DNA from: Spirochaetota bacterium
GTDB taxonomy: Bacteria > Spirochaetota > Spirochaetia > ARS1246
Reading direction: 5' to 3'
NCBI GenBank assembly: GCA_024275515.1
Contig: JAJRYZ010000268.1
Span: 1 to 44,133, forward strand
DNA length: 44,133 bases
Made by a program: the position numbers and the translations under genes. The notes below the pieces were generated by a model. It saw only the letters and a program-made list of their open reading frames with translations, ran no database searches and had not been told where the DNA came from. Positions 41,630 through 44,133 of the stretch are shown piece by piece (positions within the stretch are counted from its first letter, which is position 1; every line of letters starts with the position of its first letter).

Positions 41630-43717
41630 GTGGGACCCATTTCAACACCACGACCACCGCGACCGACGAACGATCTGCGAACGCAACTTACCGACCGAAT
41701 CGTCGCCACGGCGCTCACGGGCCTCGAAGCGGGCGAACGACGCCGCGCGGAGGCGAAGGCGGAGGGCGACTGGGAATCGTTCAGGGAATCGATACGTCGT
41801 CACGTCTTCGATGCGTTCGGACCTTTGCCGTTCGGACCGAACGGGGGACCGCTGAAAGACAGAACGGTCACCCGCTTCGAGACTCGACATTGTATCATCG
41901 AGAACGTCCTCTTCGAATCCTACCCCGGGTGGGAGATTAACGCGTCGCTTTTCATCCCGCGGGGCGAAGGACCTTTTCCGGCCGTCGTTCTCCCGGTGGG
42001 ACACAGCGGCAAACAGTTCGAGAGCTACCAGATCCCCGCGCAGGCGTTCGCTTCGCTCGGCTATATCGCCGTTCTCTTCGATCCGCCCGGGCAGTCCTCC
42101 GAAAAGCAGCGTGGAAACGATCACTTCCGAGACGGCGTGCGCTCATCGCTTTTCGGCCTTACTTCGAACCGCTTCTTCGTTCTCGACGCGCTGCGCTGCA
42201 TCGATTACCTGGAGACGAGAAACGAGGCCGACGTGAGTCGGGGCGTCGGAATGAGCGGAGTGAGCGGCGGAGGAATTACGACGCTTTTCGCGGCGCTGTT
42301 CGATTCGCGAATCGCCTGTTTCGGCCCGTCGTGCTGTCTGAATCGGCTCGCGGACCACCCCGTGGGCGATCTCTACTCAGGTTGTCCGGAGAGCTTCTGG
42401 CTTGGAAGGCTTCGCGACGGAATCGACAACGTCGACATCGCCCTCGCATCGATCCCGACACCTATGCTCTACATGGCGGGGAAGCACGATGAGGTGTTTC
42501 TCATCGACGCGACGAGGAGACTCGTCGAGAGCCTCCGGCAGGGCTACCGCGATGCCGGATCGGCGGATCGGTTCGATTACTTCGAGGACGAGAGCGGTCA
42601 CGCGTATACGCTCGAGCAAACGGCGCGATTCGTCGCGTGGATGAACCGATGGTTGAACCGACGGATGCTCGGTTCGGAGCCGGCCGCGACGCCCGCGCCG
42701 AATCGAGGCGATTTCGAGATGCTCGACTATGAGATGCTCAGATGCCGGCCGTCGGAAGAGACGACGATGTATTCGATCCATCGCGATCTCGCCGCGTCGG
42801 TCGAGACCGAACGACTGCGGCGGCGAACGCCCGAGTCCGCTCCCGAGGAGGTGCTCGGCGAGGTGAGGGCGGTCGTGGGAGAAGCGCCGGCGGTCGACGA
42901 GTGGCGAGAAAGCGGAGTCTCCAGGCTCTGGTCGCAGGGGTTTTCCGAAGCGCTTGCACGCGTCGAAGGTTTCGACATACCGCTTTCGGTATTTCGACCG
43001 TGGCCGCCGAAACGCCCGTGCGCCTCGGTGCTGTATATCGACGAGGCGGGGCGCGGGCCGGCGATCGAATCGTTCGGCCCGGCGGCGCAGGTAACGCGGA
43101 TGTTCGAACGCGATCCCGATGTCCCGCTGCCTGCGCTCTATGCGGCCGACTTACCCGGGTGGGGAGAGAGCCGGCCGCTTACGGCGCCGTACCAAACCAC
43201 ACCGTGGGGAAGCATGGACCGCATTCACGCCTATCTTTCGTTCGGAAACGGCGACGGCGTCCTCGGTATCGTATCTCGTTGCGTCGCGGCGCTCGCCGCG
43301 GAGATCGCTCGTCGGAGTTCGTCGAACGTCGAAGGTTTGGTCCTCGTCGGCCGCGGGCTCGGTGCGGTCGGCGCGATTCTCGCGGCGGCGATCTCCGATA
43401 TCCGCTTCTCGCTCGTCGCGATAGCCCCTTTCGTCTCGTTTCGGTCGCTGCTTGACGAGGAGCACTACAGCCGGCCCGCGATATCTTTTCTTCCCGGCGC
43501 ATTGCCGGCGTTCGATCTTCCCGAAACGCTCCGCGCGCTCGACGCGTCGGGTCGGAAGGTCCTCGTCATAAACCCGGAGGACGCGCGGGGGCGACCCGTC
43601 GACGAAGCGAACGCGACCGAACTCTACGGCGGCGTCGTCGACGTGGTCTGCCGGGCCGATCGGGCCTCGGTGATCGCCCGCCTTACGGCGTTCATCGACG
43701 CCGTCGGCTCGCCCTGA
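41630..43717 (+). CDS. Double alpha/beta-hydrolase protein (acetyl-xylan-esterase-like)
   Basis: 695 residues: two alpha/beta-hydrolase parts. The first (about 80-345) is complete. It has PAVVLPVGHSGK, an oxyanion region, nucleophile serine in GMSGVSGGG, acid in AGKHDEVF, and the final histidine in ESGHAYT. The second (about 450-690) keeps strands (ASVLYIDEAG, LYAADLPGWGES, VLVINPEDARG) but has GRGLGAVGA where a nucleophile serine should be, so it is probably non-catalytic. GTG 41630 follows AAGGGAGGAAAC. It is likely a cytoplasmic sugar-ester deacetylase. Confidence 0.85.
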   Translation: MGPISTPRPPRPTNDLRTQLTDRIVATALTGLEAGERRRAEAKAEGDWESFRESIRRHVFDAFGPLPFGPNGGPLKDRTVTRFETRHCIIENVLFESYPGWEINASLFIPRGEGPFPAVVLPVGHSGKQFESYQIPAQAFASLGYIAVLFDPPGQSSEKQRGNDHFRDGVRSSLFGLTSNRFFVLDALRCIDYLETRNEADVSRGVGMSGVSGGGITTLFAALFDSRIACFGPSCCLNRLADHPVGDLYSGCPESFWLGRLRDGIDNVDIALASIPTPMLYMAGKHDEVFLIDATRRLVESLRQGYRDAGSADRFDYFEDESGHAYTLEQTARFVAWMNRWLNRRMLGSEPAATPAPNRGDFEMLDYEMLRCRPSEETTMYSIHRDLAASVETERLRRRTPESAPEEVLGEVRAVVGEAPAVDEWRESGVSRLWSQGFSEALARVEGFDIPLSVFRPWPPKRPCASVLYIDEAGRGPAIESFGPAAQVTRMFERDPDVPLPALYAADLPGWGESRPLTAPYQTTPWGSMDRIHAYLSFGNGDGVLGIVSRCVAALAAEIARRSSSNVEGLVLVGRGLGAVGAILAAAISDIRFSLVAIAPFVSFRSLLDEEHYSRPAISFLPGALPAFDLPETLRALDASGRKVLVINPEDARGRPVDEANATELYGGVVDVVCRADRASVIARLTAFIDAVGSP

Positions 43718-43748
43718 TCCCCGGCCCCGACGCGGCCTTACGCGCGAC

Positions 43749-44133
43749 TTATGCGAGCTCGAGGGTGAACTCGAGAACACCCGACCTGCCGTCACGTTCG
43801 AACGCGATCCGCCTCTGCGGAAGGTCGGATTCCGGGAGCGGAAGCTCGTCGACGCGCACCCGCGTCTCGGCCGGCGGGTGAACGATCATTGCGCCCTCCG
43901 CGTCGCCGACCACCACACGCGTGCCGGAAATCGAGACGGGAAGAAGCGTATTGATGAGAAACTCGACGCCGCCGCCCCGCCGCAACCGGTAGGTGTCGCG
44001 AACGACGATCAGCCCCGGCTCGGGACTTTCGTACTCGCGAACCCACCTTTCGTAGTACTCGGTCCACCCGGGGGTGCAATCTATTCGCGCGCGAAACCGC
44101 CTTTCGTCTCCCGACGCGTCGATATCGACGTTG
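43749..44133 (-). CDS. Heparinase II/III-like protein, C-terminal part only
   Basis: The minus-strand frame runs open from the window end to TAA 43749, about 127 residues. It reads NVDIDASGDERRFRARID, then YYERWVREYESPEPGLIVVRDTYRL, then a beta-rich tail. This is the C-terminal beta-sandwich typical of heparinase II/III-type and alginate-lyase-type polysaccharide lyases, with the ...R-(x)-LIVVRD strand. The catalytic toroid would lie outside the window. It fits the acidic-glycan theme of the region. The family call rests on this tail alone. Confidence 0.65.
   Translation of the reverse strand, partial: NVDIDASGDERRFRARIDCTPGWTEYYERWVREYESPEPGLIVVRDTYRLRRGGGVEFLINTLLPVSISGTRVVVGDAEGAMIVHPPAETRVRVDELPLPESDLPQRRIAFERDGRSGVLEFTLELA

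Overview
The window looks like a chromosomal accessory region of an anaerobic, fairly GC-rich bacterium. A spirochaete (Spirochaetales type) fits best: the periplasmic binding protein has the cysteine-less 'FAAGSQEG'-type signal-peptide end common in that group, and it sits beside LplB/YtcP-type sugar permeases. A Lentisphaerae- or Planctomycetes-like donor for parts of the glycan cargo is possible. The taxonomic call is inference, because no rRNA or ribosomal-protein gene is present. I found no tRNA, CRISPR array or insertion sequence.

1-5.4 kb (plus strand): the 3' end of an SDR oxidoreductase, then a sigma-54 enhancer-binding regulator whose PAS domain carries a cysteine cluster. Next is a cluster of three NifX/NifB-type cofactor-binding proteins, a DUF5320 protein and MinD/Mrp-type 4Fe-4S ATPases, with no nitrogenase genes. 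A well-formed sigma-54 (-24/-12) promoter lies directly before the first NifX gene. A perfect palindrome sits about 80 bp further upstream, and a near-copy lies just before the regulator gene. This looks like a self-contained regulator/target unit for iron-sulfur or metallocofactor handling. The ATPase locus is broken: it appears to be an out-of-frame chimera of two tandem ATPase genes. A single-domain adenylate cyclase follows.

5.6-10.5 kb (minus strand): an operon with a HEAT-like protein, an FG-GAP remnant, a BtrH/DUF4872-type protein, an internally deleted sulfatase, a GH127-like enzyme and an amidohydrolase. 11-13 kb holds an MBL-fold hydrolase and a pair of small redox-motif membrane proteins.

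13.2-23.9 kb: a beta-propeller glycosidase-like protein, an FAD oxidoreductase and a two-domain sialidase. These are followed by a plus-strand operon of histidine kinase, NarL-type regulator, two CUT1 permeases and a binding protein, ending in a strong terminator. This is probably a sensing and uptake system for a glycan fragment.

24.2-31.9 kb (minus strand): epimerase, medium-chain dehydrogenase, two sulfatases flanking an RNA-type methyltransferase, small or broken ORFs and a membrane protein. 32-44 kb: another sialidase, a GNAT, and a minus-strand operon with three URO-D-fold proteins, a Gfo/Idh/MocA dehydrogenase and an unusual transglutaminase/glycosidase-like fusion. Divergent from it is a double alpha/beta hydrolase, and the window ends in the C-terminus of a heparinase II/III-like lyase.

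Overall the region reads as a sulfated or modified glycan catabolism island next to a sigma-54-controlled metallocofactor module. At least four loci carry internal deletions or are gene fragments, which means either real gene decay or assembly misjoins.
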